From Rhodoferax sp. (GTDB lineage: Bacteria; Pseudomonadota; Gammaproteobacteria; Burkholderiales; Burkholderiaceae_C), in contig NZ_JADMJN010000002.1 of the NCBI RefSeq assembly GCF_018780565.1, forward strand, positions 1-64,000: a DNA stretch of 64,000 nucleotides. Direction: 5' to 3'. The notes beneath the pieces are model-generated. The model did no database searches and was not told where the DNA came from. It worked only from the letters and a program-made list of their open reading frames with translations. Positions 30,261 to 38,999 of the stretch are shown here, piece after piece. Made by a program: the position numbers and the translations under genes. The first letter of the stretch is position 1. The number at the start of each line of letters is the position of its first letter.

Positions 30261-30758
30261 ATGAATCCAATTGTCCAACTGCCCGGTATCCAGCCTGAGA
30301 TAGCAGTGAAAGCAATTCCTGAAGATGAGCGTGTCTGGGTACCTCAGGCTGAGAACGTTTGGTTTCGGCCGCTGTTACTCAATACGGTTACCGGTAGTTG
30401 GTGCAATCTGTTGCGCGTCCGAAAATCCGGTGTTTTGTCGCGACACATCCATCCGTCAGTGGTGGTTGGGTATGTCATTAAAGGATCGTGGCGCTATCTG
30501 GAGCACGACTGGGTTGCCAGTGAGGGCTCTTTTGTCTATGAACCACCCGGTGAGATTCATACACTGGTGGTGGATGAAGCCTCGGGTGGTGCTACAGAGA
30601 TGATTACTTTCTTCAACATCTCGGGCGCTATGGTTTATGTCGATGAAAAAGGTCAACCCTCCGGTTACGAAGACGTTTTCACCAAGATAGAGATGTGTCG
30701 TAAGTACTATGCTGCCAACGGCCTTGGCGCCGAATATGTTGATCAGTTTGTTCGATAG
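30261..30758 (+). CDS. Cupin, 2,4'-dihydroxyacetophenone dioxygenase-like
   Basis: Single-domain cupin, 165 residues from ATG 30261 (a GTG one codon earlier is possible). Cupin metal motif: SRHIHPSVVVGYVIKGSWRY (His, His), then the second part YEPPGEIHTLVV (Glu, His). The C-terminus (GYEDVFTKIEMCRKYY) matches my memory of proteins annotated as 2,4'-dihydroxyacetophenone dioxygenase family. In this operon it may instead be a sugar isomerase-type cupin. Last gene of the run. Confidence 0.78.
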   Translation: MNPIVQLPGIQPEIAVKAIPEDERVWVPQAENVWFRPLLLNTVTGSWCNLLRVRKSGVLSRHIHPSVVVGYVIKGSWRYLEHDWVASEGSFVYEPPGEIHTLVVDEASGGATEMITFFNISGAMVYVDEKGQPSGYEDVFTKIEMCRKYYAANGLGAEYVDQFVR

Positions 30759-30926
30759 AGACGCCTTGGCGCATCACCGAAAAGCAGTCTTATCGGAACG
30801 ACCGCAATTGGCATTGGAGCCACTCGGCGGCCACTCCTGACGAGGGTCTCCAAAAAGCCACCCCCTGCAAACCCGCATGGATGCTAGGGCCCTGTTTACG
30901 ACTTTAATTACCCAGAAGAGAAGGAC

Positions 30927-32129
30927 TTACCAGTTCGCTTCGCGCTCTGGCGTGGCACTGATCTTGTGGATCGACAGGTCGGCCCCGTCGTACTCTTCTT
31001 CCTGGCTCAGGCGCAAGCCCATGGTGGCCTTGAGCAGGCCGTAAACCACCACGCCGCCGACCACCGCCCAGGCCACGCCCATGGCCGTACCAATGAGCTG
31101 ACCGCCCAAGCTGATGCCGCCCAGGCCGCCAAAAGCCTTGGTGCCAAAAATCCCCGCGGCAATGCCGCCCCAGGTGCCGCACAGGCCATGCAGTGGCCAT
31201 ACGCCCAGCACGTCGTCGATCTTCCATTTGTTTTGCGTCAGCGTGAACATGAAGACAAAGATGCCGCCTGCCACGCCCCCCACCACCAGAGCGCCCAGCG
31301 GGTGCATCAGGTCTGAGCCGGCGCATACGGCCACCAGTCCGGCGAGTGGACCGTTGTGCACAAAGCCGGGGTCGTTCTTGCCCACCAGCAGTGCCACCAG
31401 GGTGCCGCCCACCATGGCCATCAGCGAGTTCACCGCCACCAGGCCTGAGATCTTGTCCAGCGTTTGTGCGCTCATCACGTTGAAGCCAAACCAGCCAACC
31501 GTCAGCACCCAGGCGCCCAGCGCCAAAAAGGGAATGCTTGAGGGCGGGTGGGCCGAAATGCCGCCATCCTTGCGGTAGCGGTTGGCGCGGGCGCCCAGCA
31601 GGATGACCGCAGGCAGGGCAATCCAGCCGCCTACGGCGTGTACCACCACGCTGCCGGCAAAGTCGTGAAACTCCTCGCCGGTAAGGCCTTTGATCCAGGC
31701 CTGCACCCCAAAGTGCTGGTTCCACACAATGCCTTCGAAGAAGGGGTAGATGAATCCCACAATCACGGCGGTGGCGATGAGCTGCGGCCAGAACTTGGCG
31801 CGCTCGGCAATGCCGCCGGAAATGATGGCGGGGATGGCGGCCGCGAAGGTCAGCAGGAAGAAGAACTTGACCAGGTCATAGCCATTTTTGGCCGCCAGCA
31901 CCTCGGCGCCCACGAAGAAGCTGGTTCCATAAGCCACCCCGTAGCCGACGATGAAATACACGACGGTGGACACGGAAAAGTCCACCAGAATTTTGACCAG
32001 CGCGTTGACCTGGTTTTTGCGGCGCACGGTGCCGAGCTCCAAAAATGCAAAGCCTGCGTGCATGGCCAGCACCATGACTGCGCCGAGAAGGATGAACAGG
32101 GTGTCAGCGCCCTGTTTTAGTGCTTCCAT
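30927..32129 (-). CDS. amtB: Ammonium transporter
   Basis: Amt/MEP/Rh channel for ammonium/ammonia. 400 residues from ATG 32129 (AGAGG upstream), about 11 membrane helices. Landmarks: AGFAFLELGTVRRKNQVN, GSVVVHAVGGWIALPAVILL with pore His, HPLGALVVGGVAGGIF and LHGLCGTWGGIAAGIFG. The start is set here because the upstream extension is not family-like. A near-consensus sigma-54 promoter sits at 32202-32218, which implies NtrC control under nitrogen limitation. No glnK lies upstream. Confidence 0.95.
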   Translation of the reverse strand: MEALKQGADTLFILLGAVMVLAMHAGFAFLELGTVRRKNQVNALVKILVDFSVSTVVYFIVGYGVAYGTSFFVGAEVLAAKNGYDLVKFFFLLTFAAAIPAIISGGIAERAKFWPQLIATAVIVGFIYPFFEGIVWNQHFGVQAWIKGLTGEEFHDFAGSVVVHAVGGWIALPAVILLGARANRYRKDGGISAHPPSSIPFLALGAWVLTVGWFGFNVMSAQTLDKISGLVAVNSLMAMVGGTLVALLVGKNDPGFVHNGPLAGLVAVCAGSDLMHPLGALVVGGVAGGIFVFMFTLTQNKWKIDDVLGVWPLHGLCGTWGGIAAGIFGTKAFGGLGGISLGGQLIGTAMGVAWAVVGGVVVYGLLKATMGLRLSQEEEYDGADLSIHKISATPEREANW

Positions 32130-32201
32130 GAGAACCTCTTTGAATGAAATGTGTTGTATTGGTGCGCTTATTCTGTAAAACGACAAAACGCACCAAAAGA
32201 A

Positions 32202-32218
32202 AGCAAAAATCGGGCCAA
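32202..32218 (-). promoter_or_regulatory. Sigma-54 promoter of amtB
   Basis: On the minus strand it reads TTGGCCCG, four bases, TTGCT: invariant GG and GC 10 bp apart and one mismatch in the -24 box. It lies about 75 bp upstream of the amtB start. Confidence 0.65.
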
Positions 32219-32299
32219 TTGTAGGGACGGTGTCCCATATTTGTGCGATTGGGATCGACGGTCGTGCCGTGATGGCTATCGATGCCGCGTACCAGTGGT

Positions 32300-32313
32300 T
32301 TGAGAATTCTCAA
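32300..32313. promoter_or_regulatory. FNR-like box, island operon 1
   Basis: TTGAGAATTCTCAA is a perfect 14-bp palindrome of the FNR/DNR type (TTGA-N6-TCAA), 64 bp upstream of the gene starting at 32377 that leads into the FtsH gene. Similar dyads precede other transcription units of the island. Confidence 0.65.
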
Positions 32314-32376
32314 ACTTGCACCTTGGGCGCTGGGTAGTCTTGTTCATCACGCAGCACACACATGTTGAGGATTGCC

Positions 32377-32712
32377 ATGACCACCCGATCGATTCCCGCA
32401 GCCAGCACACCGCGCAAAAACAAGTCAGCGCCCGCCAAGCCCACCCTCAAGCCCGTGGCCAGAAAGCGGCATCGGACGGGAGGTGCCGTCCCCGGTGGCG
32501 ACGAGTCGGTGCTGGACGAGACACCTGCGGGGGGCTTTCTGGAAAGTGCGGGCGTGGATCGGGAGGATGTTGAGGGTGCGCAGGACTGGCTGGCCGAGCC
32601 GATCGAGACTTTGCCGGAGTTGGAACGCGAAATCGGCATTGCAGACTGGATTGACCCGCAGACTGGTGAACCCGCTGAAGGCCAGTCGCCCCCTCATCTG
32701 GAGGAAGAATGA
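32377..32712 (+). CDS. Hypothetical protein, 111 aa
   Basis: No family recognised. The N-terminal half is basic and Pro/Ala/Lys-rich (STPRKNKSAPAKPTLKPVAR). The C-terminal half is acidic with predicted helices (AQDWLAEPIETLPELEREIG). No signal peptide. ATG 32377 follows GAGG at 32367-32370. It ends nine bases before the FtsH gene, so the two are probably cotranscribed from the FNR-like box at 32300. Confidence 0.65.
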   Translation: MTTRSIPAASTPRKNKSAPAKPTLKPVARKRHRTGGAVPGGDESVLDETPAGGFLESAGVDREDVEGAQDWLAEPIETLPELEREIGIADWIDPQTGEPAEGQSPPHLEEE

Positions 32713-32721
32713 CTTCACTCA

Positions 32722-34602
32722 ATGCCAGGAGCTGGAGTGGATAAGAAGCAGACCTGGAACCTTGCCTACTGGGTTCTTGCAATCGTGCTGTTGCTTCTGC
32801 TTCAGGACCTGTGGCGGGGCGCCAACCAGGTGCGCGTGGTTCCGTACAGCGAGTTCGAGAAGGCCCTGAGCGCGGGGCGCATCGTCGACATGACGGTTGC
32901 AGACCGCACGATACGTGGGCGGCTGAAGGCAGCCGAAGGCGACAAGACGACTCTGGTGGCCACCCTGGTGGAGCCGGACCTGGCAGCGCGACTGGACAAA
33001 TTTGATGTGCCCTACACCCGGGTCGTGGAAAGTGGTTTGCTGCGGGATCTCATGTCTTGGATTCTTCCTGCCCTGGTGTTCTTTGGTGTCTGGTTTTTCC
33101 TGTTCAGAAGCTTTGCGGACAAGCAGGGCATGGGAGGCTTCCTGTCGATAGGCAAGAGCCGCGCCAGGATTTATGTTCAGACCGATACCGGCGTTACCTT
33201 TGCCGATGTGGCGGGTGTCGATGAAGCGCGAAGCGAGCTTGAAGAGGTGGTGGACTTCCTCAAACATCCCAAAGAGTACGGTCGCCTGGGGGCCCATATT
33301 CCCAAGGGTGTTCTGCTGGTGGGGCCGCCCGGGACCGGCAAGACGCTGCTGGCCAAGGCAGTGGCAGGCGAGGCGGGTGTGCCGTTTTTCTCGATATCGG
33401 GAAGCGAGTTTGTCGAGATGTTTGTGGGCGTGGGCGCGGCGCGGGTGCGCGACCTGTTCGAGCAGGCACGGGCCATGGCGCCGGCCATCATTTTCATTGA
33501 TGAACTCGACGCGCTGGGCCGTGCGCGTGGTGCCTTTCCCGGCCTGGGCGGACACGACGAGAAAGAGCAGACCCTGAACCAGCTGCTCTCGGAAATGGAC
33601 GGGTTCGACCCCTCGGTTGGTTTGATCATTCTCTCTGCCACCAACCGGCCTGAAATCCTCGACCCCGCCTTGCTGCGTGCGGGGCGATTCGACCGGCAGG
33701 TGCTGGTGGACCGGCCAGACCGCAAGGGCCGCACCGACATCCTCAAGGTCCACATACGCAAAGTCAAACTTGATGCGGCCTTGCGTCTTGAAGACGTGGC
33801 GGCCCTGACCCCAGGCTTCAGCGGCGCGGACTTGGCCAATCTGGTGAACGAGGCCACATTGGTGGCCACCCGGCGCAAGGCAGATCGGGTGACCATGGCG
33901 GACTTCACCGCCGCGGTGGAGCGCATCGTGGCCGGACTGGAGCGCAAGAACCGCGTGCTCAACCCCAAGGAGCGCGAGACCGTCGCCTTTCACGAGATGG
34001 GCCACGCTCTGGTGGCCCTGGCGCAGGCGGGCGCCGACCCCGTGCACAAGGTGTCCATCATCCCGCGTGGCATTGGCGCTCTGGGTTACACCATCCAGCG
34101 ACCGACTGACGACCGGTACCTGATGACACGTCCCGAGCTGGAACAAAAAGTCGCGGTTCTGATGGGCGGTCGGGCTGCGGAAAAATTGATTTTCGAGGTG
34201 TTGTCCACAGGGGCTGCAGACGACCTTGCCAAAGCCACCGACATGGCCCACGACATGGTGGCCAGGTTCGGCATGGACGAGGATCTGGGTTATGTGGCCT
34301 TTGAGCCGCAGCGACAGCAGATGCTCGATATTCCTGTTGGCATTTTCCCGCGCGGCAATCCCGCATCGGAAGACACGCAGCGTCGCATTGACGAGGCGAT
34401 CCGGCGCATTGTCATGAGCGGCTTCCATAAAGCCAGCGACATCCTCGGCGCCAATCGCGAGGTGTTGGTGCAGGGTGCGCACGCGCTGCTGGACAAGGAA
34501 ACGCTCGACGAGGCGGCCATCCGGGCGCTGGCTGCGCAACTGCAACAGGACCAGCCGGACCACTCTTCCCAGATGAATCTGCCTCTGGGAGACGGCTTGT
34601 GA
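32722..34602 (+). CDS. ftsH: Accessory ATP-dependent zinc metalloprotease FtsH
   Basis: Membrane-anchored AAA+ protease of membrane and soluble proteins. 626 residues: two N-terminal membrane helices ([36 protein letters not shown]) flanking a periplasmic loop. AAA core: Walker [21 protein letters not shown] and Walker [15 protein letters not shown]. Zinc-protease motif HEMGH, then SRH-type [25 protein letters not shown] at 32727-32731 lies inside the frame before GTG 32737, so the true start may be that GTG (621 residues). By context a stress-specific second FtsH; the housekeeping copy is not in the window. Confidence 0.93.
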   Translation: MPGAGVDKKQTWNLAYWVLAIVLLLLLQDLWRGANQVRVVPYSEFEKALSAGRIVDMTVADRTIRGRLKAAEGDKTTLVATLVEPDLAARLDKFDVPYTRVVESGLLRDLMSWILPALVFFGVWFFLFRSFADKQGMGGFLSIGKSRARIYVQTDTGVTFADVAGVDEARSELEEVVDFLKHPKEYGRLGAHIPKGVLLVGPPGTGKTLLAKAVAGEAGVPFFSISGSEFVEMFVGVGAARVRDLFEQARAMAPAIIFIDELDALGRARGAFPGLGGHDEKEQTLNQLLSEMDGFDPSVGLIILSATNRPEILDPALLRAGRFDRQVLVDRPDRKGRTDILKVHIRKVKLDAALRLEDVAALTPGFSGADLANLVNEATLVATRRKADRVTMADFTAAVERIVAGLERKNRVLNPKERETVAFHEMGHALVALAQAGADPVHKVSIIPRGIGALGYTIQRPTDDRYLMTRPELEQKVAVLMGGRAAEKLIFEVLSTGAADDLAKATDMAHDMVARFGMDEDLGYVAFEPQRQQMLDIPVGIFPRGNPASEDTQRRIDEAIRRIVMSGFHKASDILGANREVLVQGAHALLDKETLDEAAIRALAAQLQQDQPDHSSQMNLPLGDGL

Positions 34603-34627
34603 GGCCGTGTGTCAGTGCGCGCTGTCC

Positions 34628-35302
34628 ATGGTCGCCACCATGCAGGCCATGACTCTCGCGAGGCCTGGCGAGCCCCTGCGCATGACGGAGTTGCCCATGC
34701 CGGTGCCGGGCGAGCATGACATCGTGATCCGGGTGCTCGCGTGCGGCATCTGTCGCACCGACCTGCATATCATCGATGGCGATCTGCCGCCCCGGGTGGC
34801 GGGCATCGTGCCCGGCCATGAGGTGGTTGGACGCGTGGTCACCGCCGCCTGCCGTGGCGGACGATTTCGGATTGGCGACAGGGTCGGCATTCCGTGGTTG
34901 GGGGGGACGTGTGGTCGTTGCCTCTATTGCATGGGGCACCGGGAGAATCTGTGCGACACGCCGGTGTTCACCGGCTACGACAGGCACGGCGGCTTTGCAC
35001 AATACGCGTCAGCGGACGAACGCTTCTGCTTTGCCCTGCCTGACGGCTATGACGATGTGCATGCAGCGCCCCTGCTGTGCGCAGGCCTGATTGGCTACCG
35101 GGCCTACCGCCTTTGCGCTGTGTCTGGTGCCATGCGTCTGGGTTTGTATGGCTTTGGCGCGGTGGCCCAGGGGCAGCAGGTCTACGCATTCACCCGAGCG
35201 GGTGACCGGCAGAGCCAGCCTTTTGCCCTGCACCAGGCCAACGAGGCCATCGCAGCGCTCAGGGCGGGCGCGATCAATGGCGCTGCCGTGCTGCTGCCTT
35301 GA
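34628..35302 (+). pseudogene. Zinc alcohol dehydrogenase with internal deletions
   Basis: Zinc-binding alcohol dehydrogenase family. The catalytic-domain half is intact: zinc ligands ACGICRTDLH and PGHEVVGRV, and the structural-zinc Cys cluster GTCGRCLYCMGHRENLC. The Rossmann half is short. LGLYGFGA runs almost directly into VAQGQQVYAFTR, and GDRQSQ joins straight to PFALHQANEAIAALRAG, which belongs near the C-terminus. About 110 residues seem lost in frame (224 against about 340), so cofactor binding should fail. The start is uncertain between 34628 and 34640. It follows ftsH by about 25 bp. Confidence 0.75.
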
Positions 35303-35330
35303 TGCGAGCAGCTTGAAGTGGATGGTGCTT

Positions 35331-35344
35331 TTGCGATTTGTCAA
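35331..35344. promoter_or_regulatory. FNR-like box before nrdJ
   Basis: TTGCGATTTGTCAA (TTGC-N6-TCAA) lies 56 bp upstream of the nrdJ start, a distance at which an Fnr-type activator could work. It matches the variant half-site TTGCG seen at other island promoters. Confidence 0.5.
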
Positions 35345-35399
35345 CTGCGCTGCCAGCGCGCTGACTACCCTGAAGCCATACACGAATCTGGATTCAAAA

Positions 35400-37184
35400 A
35401 TGCAAACATCCCCTCTCAAAGAAGCCATTTCAGAGCACGTCTGGCATACCAAATACCAGTGGTTGGAAGGGGGGCATATGCAGGAGCCCTCCATCGAGGC
35501 CACCTGGGACCGGGTGGCACTGGCCGTGTCAGCCGTCGAAGTGCATCACCGCAATGAATGGCACGAGCGATTTCGCACCCTCCTGCGGGACTTTCGCTTC
35601 CTGCCCGGCGGACGCATACTGGCCAACGCCGGCACGACCCGTCGTGCCACCCTGTTCAACTGCTTTGTGATGGGCGCGCTGGAAGACTCGGTGCAAGGCA
35701 TTTTCAACGCCTTGCGTGAAGCCATGCTGACCCTGCAGGCGGGGGGTGGGGTCGGTGTCGACTTCTCCACTTTGCGTCCGGCCGGCTCGCAGGCCGTGGC
35801 CAGCGGCGGCGTTGCCTCTGGGCCCGCGTCCTTCATGAAAGTCTGGGAGGCCGCGAATGCGGTGCTGGAGGCGGGCAATTTGCGACGCGGCGCCATGATG
35901 GCAACCTTGCGCTGTGACCACCCCGACATCGAGGCCTTCATTCAGGCCAAGATGGTTGCGGGCGTGCTGCCCCATTTCAACCTGTCCGTTCTGCTGACCG
36001 ACGAATTCATGCAGGCGCTGGAGGTCGATGGCCCATGGCCGCTGGTCTTTCCTCTGGGGTCCCATCCCATTCCGCCGGGCGCTGAGGTCTGTGAGCGCGT
36101 ATGGTCCGGCGCCATGGCGCCACAGCTTTGCCTGGTGCACAAGCGCATCCCCGCCCGCACCCTGTGGGACCAACTGTTGGAAGCCGAGCTCGCCAGTGCA
36201 GAGCCGGCAGCCCTGTTCATCGACCGTATCAACCGCGCCAACAACCTTTGGTACTGCGAGCGCATCTCCACCACCAATCCTTGCGGGGAAGTTCCGCTGG
36301 CGCCGTATGGCGCCTGCAACCTGGGTTCCATCAACCTGGCCCGCTTTGTGCAGCATCCATTTGGCGCTCATCCTGAACTGGACATTGCAGGTATCAAGGC
36401 GGTGGCGGCGGTGGCCACGCGTTTTCTGGACAATGTGCATGACGTTTCCGTGTTCCCGGTGAAGGCTCAGGAAAAAGCGGCGCACGCGAGTCGCCGCCTG
36501 GGCCTGGGTGTGACGGGCCTGGCCGACATGTTTGCGATGCTGGGTTTGCGCTACGGCTCGCCCGCCAGTCTTGAGCTCACGCGCGAGATCATGGGCGTGA
36601 TCCGCGACACCGCCTACCGCACCTCCGTGGAACTGGCGCGAGAGAAGGGTGGCTTCCCCGACTTCGACAGGGTCCGGTATGGCGCCAGTCCTTTTGTGCT
36701 GCAACTGCCGAAGGATATCCAGGACGCCATTGCCCAGCATGGCATTCGCAACAGCCATTTGCTGGCGGTTGCACCCACTGGCTCCATCAGCTTGCTGGCC
36801 AACAATGTCTCAAGCGGCATCGAGCCCATCTTCGCCATGAAAGCCACGCGCTGGATCCGTGGCGCGGATGGACAGCCCATCAGCTTTGAGGTGCAGGATG
36901 CCGCCGTGCGTCATTACCGGGAACTGCACGGGCCAGGCGCACCGCTGCCAGCGCAGTTTGTATCGGCTGTGGAGGTGAGCGCCGAGGATCAGTTGCACAT
37001 GATGGAGGCGGTGCAATCCTGCGTGGACAATGCCATCTCCAAGACCGTTCGCCTGCCTGCCAGCAGCACGGTGCATGACATGGAGATGGTGCTCTTGCGC
37101 GCCTGGGAACTCGGCCTCAAAGGCTGTGCGGTGTACCGCGAGGGCAGCATGAGCGGCGCCAGCGTGGTGACCACCGCGCAATAG
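35400..37184 (+). CDS. nrdJ: Class II (B12-dependent) ribonucleotide reductase
   Basis: Adenosylcobalamin-dependent reductase making deoxyribonucleotides without oxygen. 594 residues from ATG 35400; the open frame upstream is not family-like. Active-site pieces: N-terminal redox Cys in LFNCFVMG, radical Cys and Glu in TTNPCGEVPL, partner Cys in YGACNLGSIN, and substrate loop VAPTGSISLLANN. No C-terminal CxxC pair is seen after GLKGCAVYREGS, where many relatives keep their re-reducing cysteines. Placement in a low-oxygen island behind an FNR-like box fits anaerobic dNTP supply. Confidence 0.92.
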   Translation: MQTSPLKEAISEHVWHTKYQWLEGGHMQEPSIEATWDRVALAVSAVEVHHRNEWHERFRTLLRDFRFLPGGRILANAGTTRRATLFNCFVMGALEDSVQGIFNALREAMLTLQAGGGVGVDFSTLRPAGSQAVASGGVASGPASFMKVWEAANAVLEAGNLRRGAMMATLRCDHPDIEAFIQAKMVAGVLPHFNLSVLLTDEFMQALEVDGPWPLVFPLGSHPIPPGAEVCERVWSGAMAPQLCLVHKRIPARTLWDQLLEAELASAEPAALFIDRINRANNLWYCERISTTNPCGEVPLAPYGACNLGSINLARFVQHPFGAHPELDIAGIKAVAAVATRFLDNVHDVSVFPVKAQEKAAHASRRLGLGVTGLADMFAMLGLRYGSPASLELTREIMGVIRDTAYRTSVELAREKGGFPDFDRVRYGASPFVLQLPKDIQDAIAQHGIRNSHLLAVAPTGSISLLANNVSSGIEPIFAMKATRWIRGADGQPISFEVQDAAVRHYRELHGPGAPLPAQFVSAVEVSAEDQLHMMEAVQSCVDNAISKTVRLPASSTVHDMEMVLLRAWELGLKGCAVYREGSMSGASVVTTAQ

Positions 37185-37197
37185 TCCCCGCCCGTGT

Positions 37198-37845
37198 TCA
37201 ATGCAACGCAGGGTGCTGCAGGTGCTGCAGGAACCAGTTGCCCGCCAGGCTGGTGGCTGCATCCAGTGCACCCGACTCCTCAAAGGAATTGTTGGCACCG
37301 GGCACAACCGTCAGGGTCTTGGTGCCGGGCAGGGAGCGCATGGCATAGCGGTTGAGTTCCAGCACGCCAAAGTTCTCGCTGCCTACGATCAGCAGCGTGG
37401 GCGCGCGCACCCGCCCCAACTGGGAACCTGCCAGGTCGGGGCGGCCACCACGCGACACCAGGGCCGCGATGCGGCTGGGCTCGCGCGCGGCCGCCAGCAG
37501 CGCCGCCGTCGCGCCCGTGCTGGCGCCAAACAGGCCCACCGGGATCTGCGCAAGATCTGTGCGTGAATCGATCCAGTGCAGCGCCTCGGTGACCCGCGAT
37601 CGCAGGATGGCGATGTCCAGCACAGGATGCCGATCATGGTCTGGCGGCCCCGCCAGCAGATCGAACATCAGGGTGGCCAGCCCATAGGACTGCAGCGCGT
37701 GGGCAACGAACTGGTGCCGGGGGCTGTGCCGGTCGCCCTCGCTGGCCGGGACAATGACCACGATGCCAATCGGATTGGCCGGTATCTCCAGGTCGCCCGG
37801 CAAACCCTGAGACCCAATCAGAACACTCTCGCAATGCGTACCCAT
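37198..37845 (-). CDS. Alpha/beta hydrolase, dienelactone-hydrolase-like
   Basis: Cytosolic alpha/beta hydrolase, 215 residues from ATG 37845; the longer upstream reading is not family-like. Nucleophile elbow GLFGASTGATAALLAAA (G-A-S-T-G), late-strand ALVSRGGRPDLAG and PTLLIVGSENFGV. The substrate is unknown. It converges with nrdJ across 13 bp. Such hydrolases are common passengers in stress islands of this group. Confidence 0.85.
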   Translation of the reverse strand: MGTHCESVLIGSQGLPGDLEIPANPIGIVVIVPASEGDRHSPRHQFVAHALQSYGLATLMFDLLAGPPDHDRHPVLDIAILRSRVTEALHWIDSRTDLAQIPVGLFGASTGATAALLAAAREPSRIAALVSRGGRPDLAGSQLGRVRAPTLLIVGSENFGVLELNRYAMRSLPGTKTLTVVPGANNSFEESGALDAATSLAGNWFLQHLQHPALH

Positions 37846-38065
37846 GAAGCACTCCCTGGTCGATGCCAAACTAGTTGAGAATTTGCCAGCCGCCGTCCTG
37901 TTGGCTCTGGTCATGGGTACAGGCGCGAAGAAGCGCGACTGACGCACCGGCAATCAACAGGAATCGAATTCTCGGACGGGGTGAGTGACGGGCAGGCTGG
38001 TTCATGGCTTTCTCAATGAATCGTTTTCAGGACAGGCAATTTAGGTCCTGGTGCGGCTGGGCACC

Positions 38066-38124
38066 TTGCGAAACCGCAATACAGGCGAAGAAGTTCGGGT
38101 ACGGCGGCTTTTGCGAAATCTCAA
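38066..38124. promoter_or_regulatory. Two FNR-like dyads before BON gene
   Basis: TTGCGAAACCGCAA (38066-38079) and TTGCGAAATCTCAA (38111-38124) lie 45 bp apart, about 90-145 bp upstream of the BON gene. Both share the TTGCGAAA left part, so the pair may be a duplicated operator. Confidence 0.45.
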
Positions 38125-38211
38125 AGCGGCAGAGGCGGAACTTTTTACATTGGTCCTCGCGCACGAATTACCACGATGGCCTGATGGCGCAAGGCCTTCA
38201 ACCGAGGAACT

Positions 38212-38457
38212 ATGGTCATGAAAACAGATGCAGAACTGAAGGCAGATTTGATGGAAAGACTCGATGCCATTCCCACCGTGAATGCATCGGACATTGATGT
38301 CATCGTCACCAACGGCATGGTGACGCTCAATGGACAGGTTGACACCCATCAAACAAGGTTTCAGGTGGAGAGAACAGCCCGGCGCATTCATGGCATGCGC
38401 GGATTGCAGATCAATATCAGACCGGGTCAGGGAGCTGCGAAGAGGCATCACCTCTAA
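38212..38457 (+). CDS. Single BON-domain protein
   Basis: 81-residue protein almost entirely made of one BON domain (LKADLMERLDAIPTVNASDI; VTNGMVTLNGQVDTHQTRFQ; RIHGMRGLQINI). BON domains bind membranes or sugars and typify OsmY-like stress proteins, but no signal peptide is present. GAGGAAC precedes ATG 38212; a second ATG at 38218 is possible. It faces uspA tail to tail. Confidence 0.85.
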   Translation: MVMKTDAELKADLMERLDAIPTVNASDIDVIVTNGMVTLNGQVDTHQTRFQVERTARRIHGMRGLQINIRPGQGAAKRHHL

Positions 38458-38502
38458 GCGGCTCCCGGCGCGAGCGTGCCGCGAGGCGCGCTCTCTGACG
38501 CT

Positions 38503-38931
38503 TCATTTGACCAGCAGGACCGGCACCGGCGACTGGTGAACAACCCGTTGTGCCACCGAGCCCATGACCATGTTGCCCACAGCACCCATGCCGCGCGTGC
38601 CCATGGCGATCTGGTCCACCTGCCGGTCTGTGGCCACGCGGACAATCTCATTGGCGATGACGCCATAGGCGCGCACGGGCTCACCCACCTTCAGGCCTTG
38701 CGCCTTGGCATGTTCCGTGGCCTTGGCAAGGAGCGAGGTTTGCTGACGCTTCTGGTCTTCCTCGATTTTCAGGATGGTGCCGGCGGTGTAGTCGCCATAG
38801 AACAGCGGCTCGGGGCTGACGGCAAGAAGAATCGCCTCCAGGTCGAGTGAGGATCGGGCCATTTTGCCGATGGCCTCAATCGCGTGGTTCGCATGATCGG
38901 AGCCGTCCACGGCTATCAAAATCTTCAACAT
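38503..38931 (-). CDS. Universal stress protein UspA family
   Basis: 142 residues, ATP-binding type: [20 protein letters not shown] at the N-terminus and the G-2x-G-9x-G pattern [20 protein letters not shown] at the C-terminus. These cytosolic proteins aid survival in growth arrest and oxygen limitation. AAGGAGT precedes the ATG. A strong FNR-like box (38986-38999) lies 55 bp upstream. Confidence 0.93.
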   Translation of the reverse strand: MLKILIAVDGSDHANHAIEAIGKMARSSLDLEAILLAVSPEPLFYGDYTAGTILKIEEDQKRQQTSLLAKATEHAKAQGLKVGEPVRAYGVIANEIVRVATDRQVDQIAMGTRGMGAVGNMVMGSVAQRVVHQSPVPVLLVK

Positions 38932-38985
38932 ATCGGTTACTCCTTAAACGGGAGTTGATGCTAGGGTGGCCCCATTTATGGAAGT

Positions 38986-38999
38986 TTGACAAAACTCAA
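38986..38999. promoter_or_regulatory. FNR-like box before uspA
   Basis: TTGACAAAACTCAA (TTGA-N6-TCAA) sits 55 bp upstream of the uspA start and slightly overlaps the lon stop codon. Good match to the Fnr/Anr family dyad. Confidence 0.6.

Noticed and set aside
32719..34563. 614-codon open frame antisense to ftsH
   Set aside because: No protein-like pattern; explained by codon bias of the FtsH gene.
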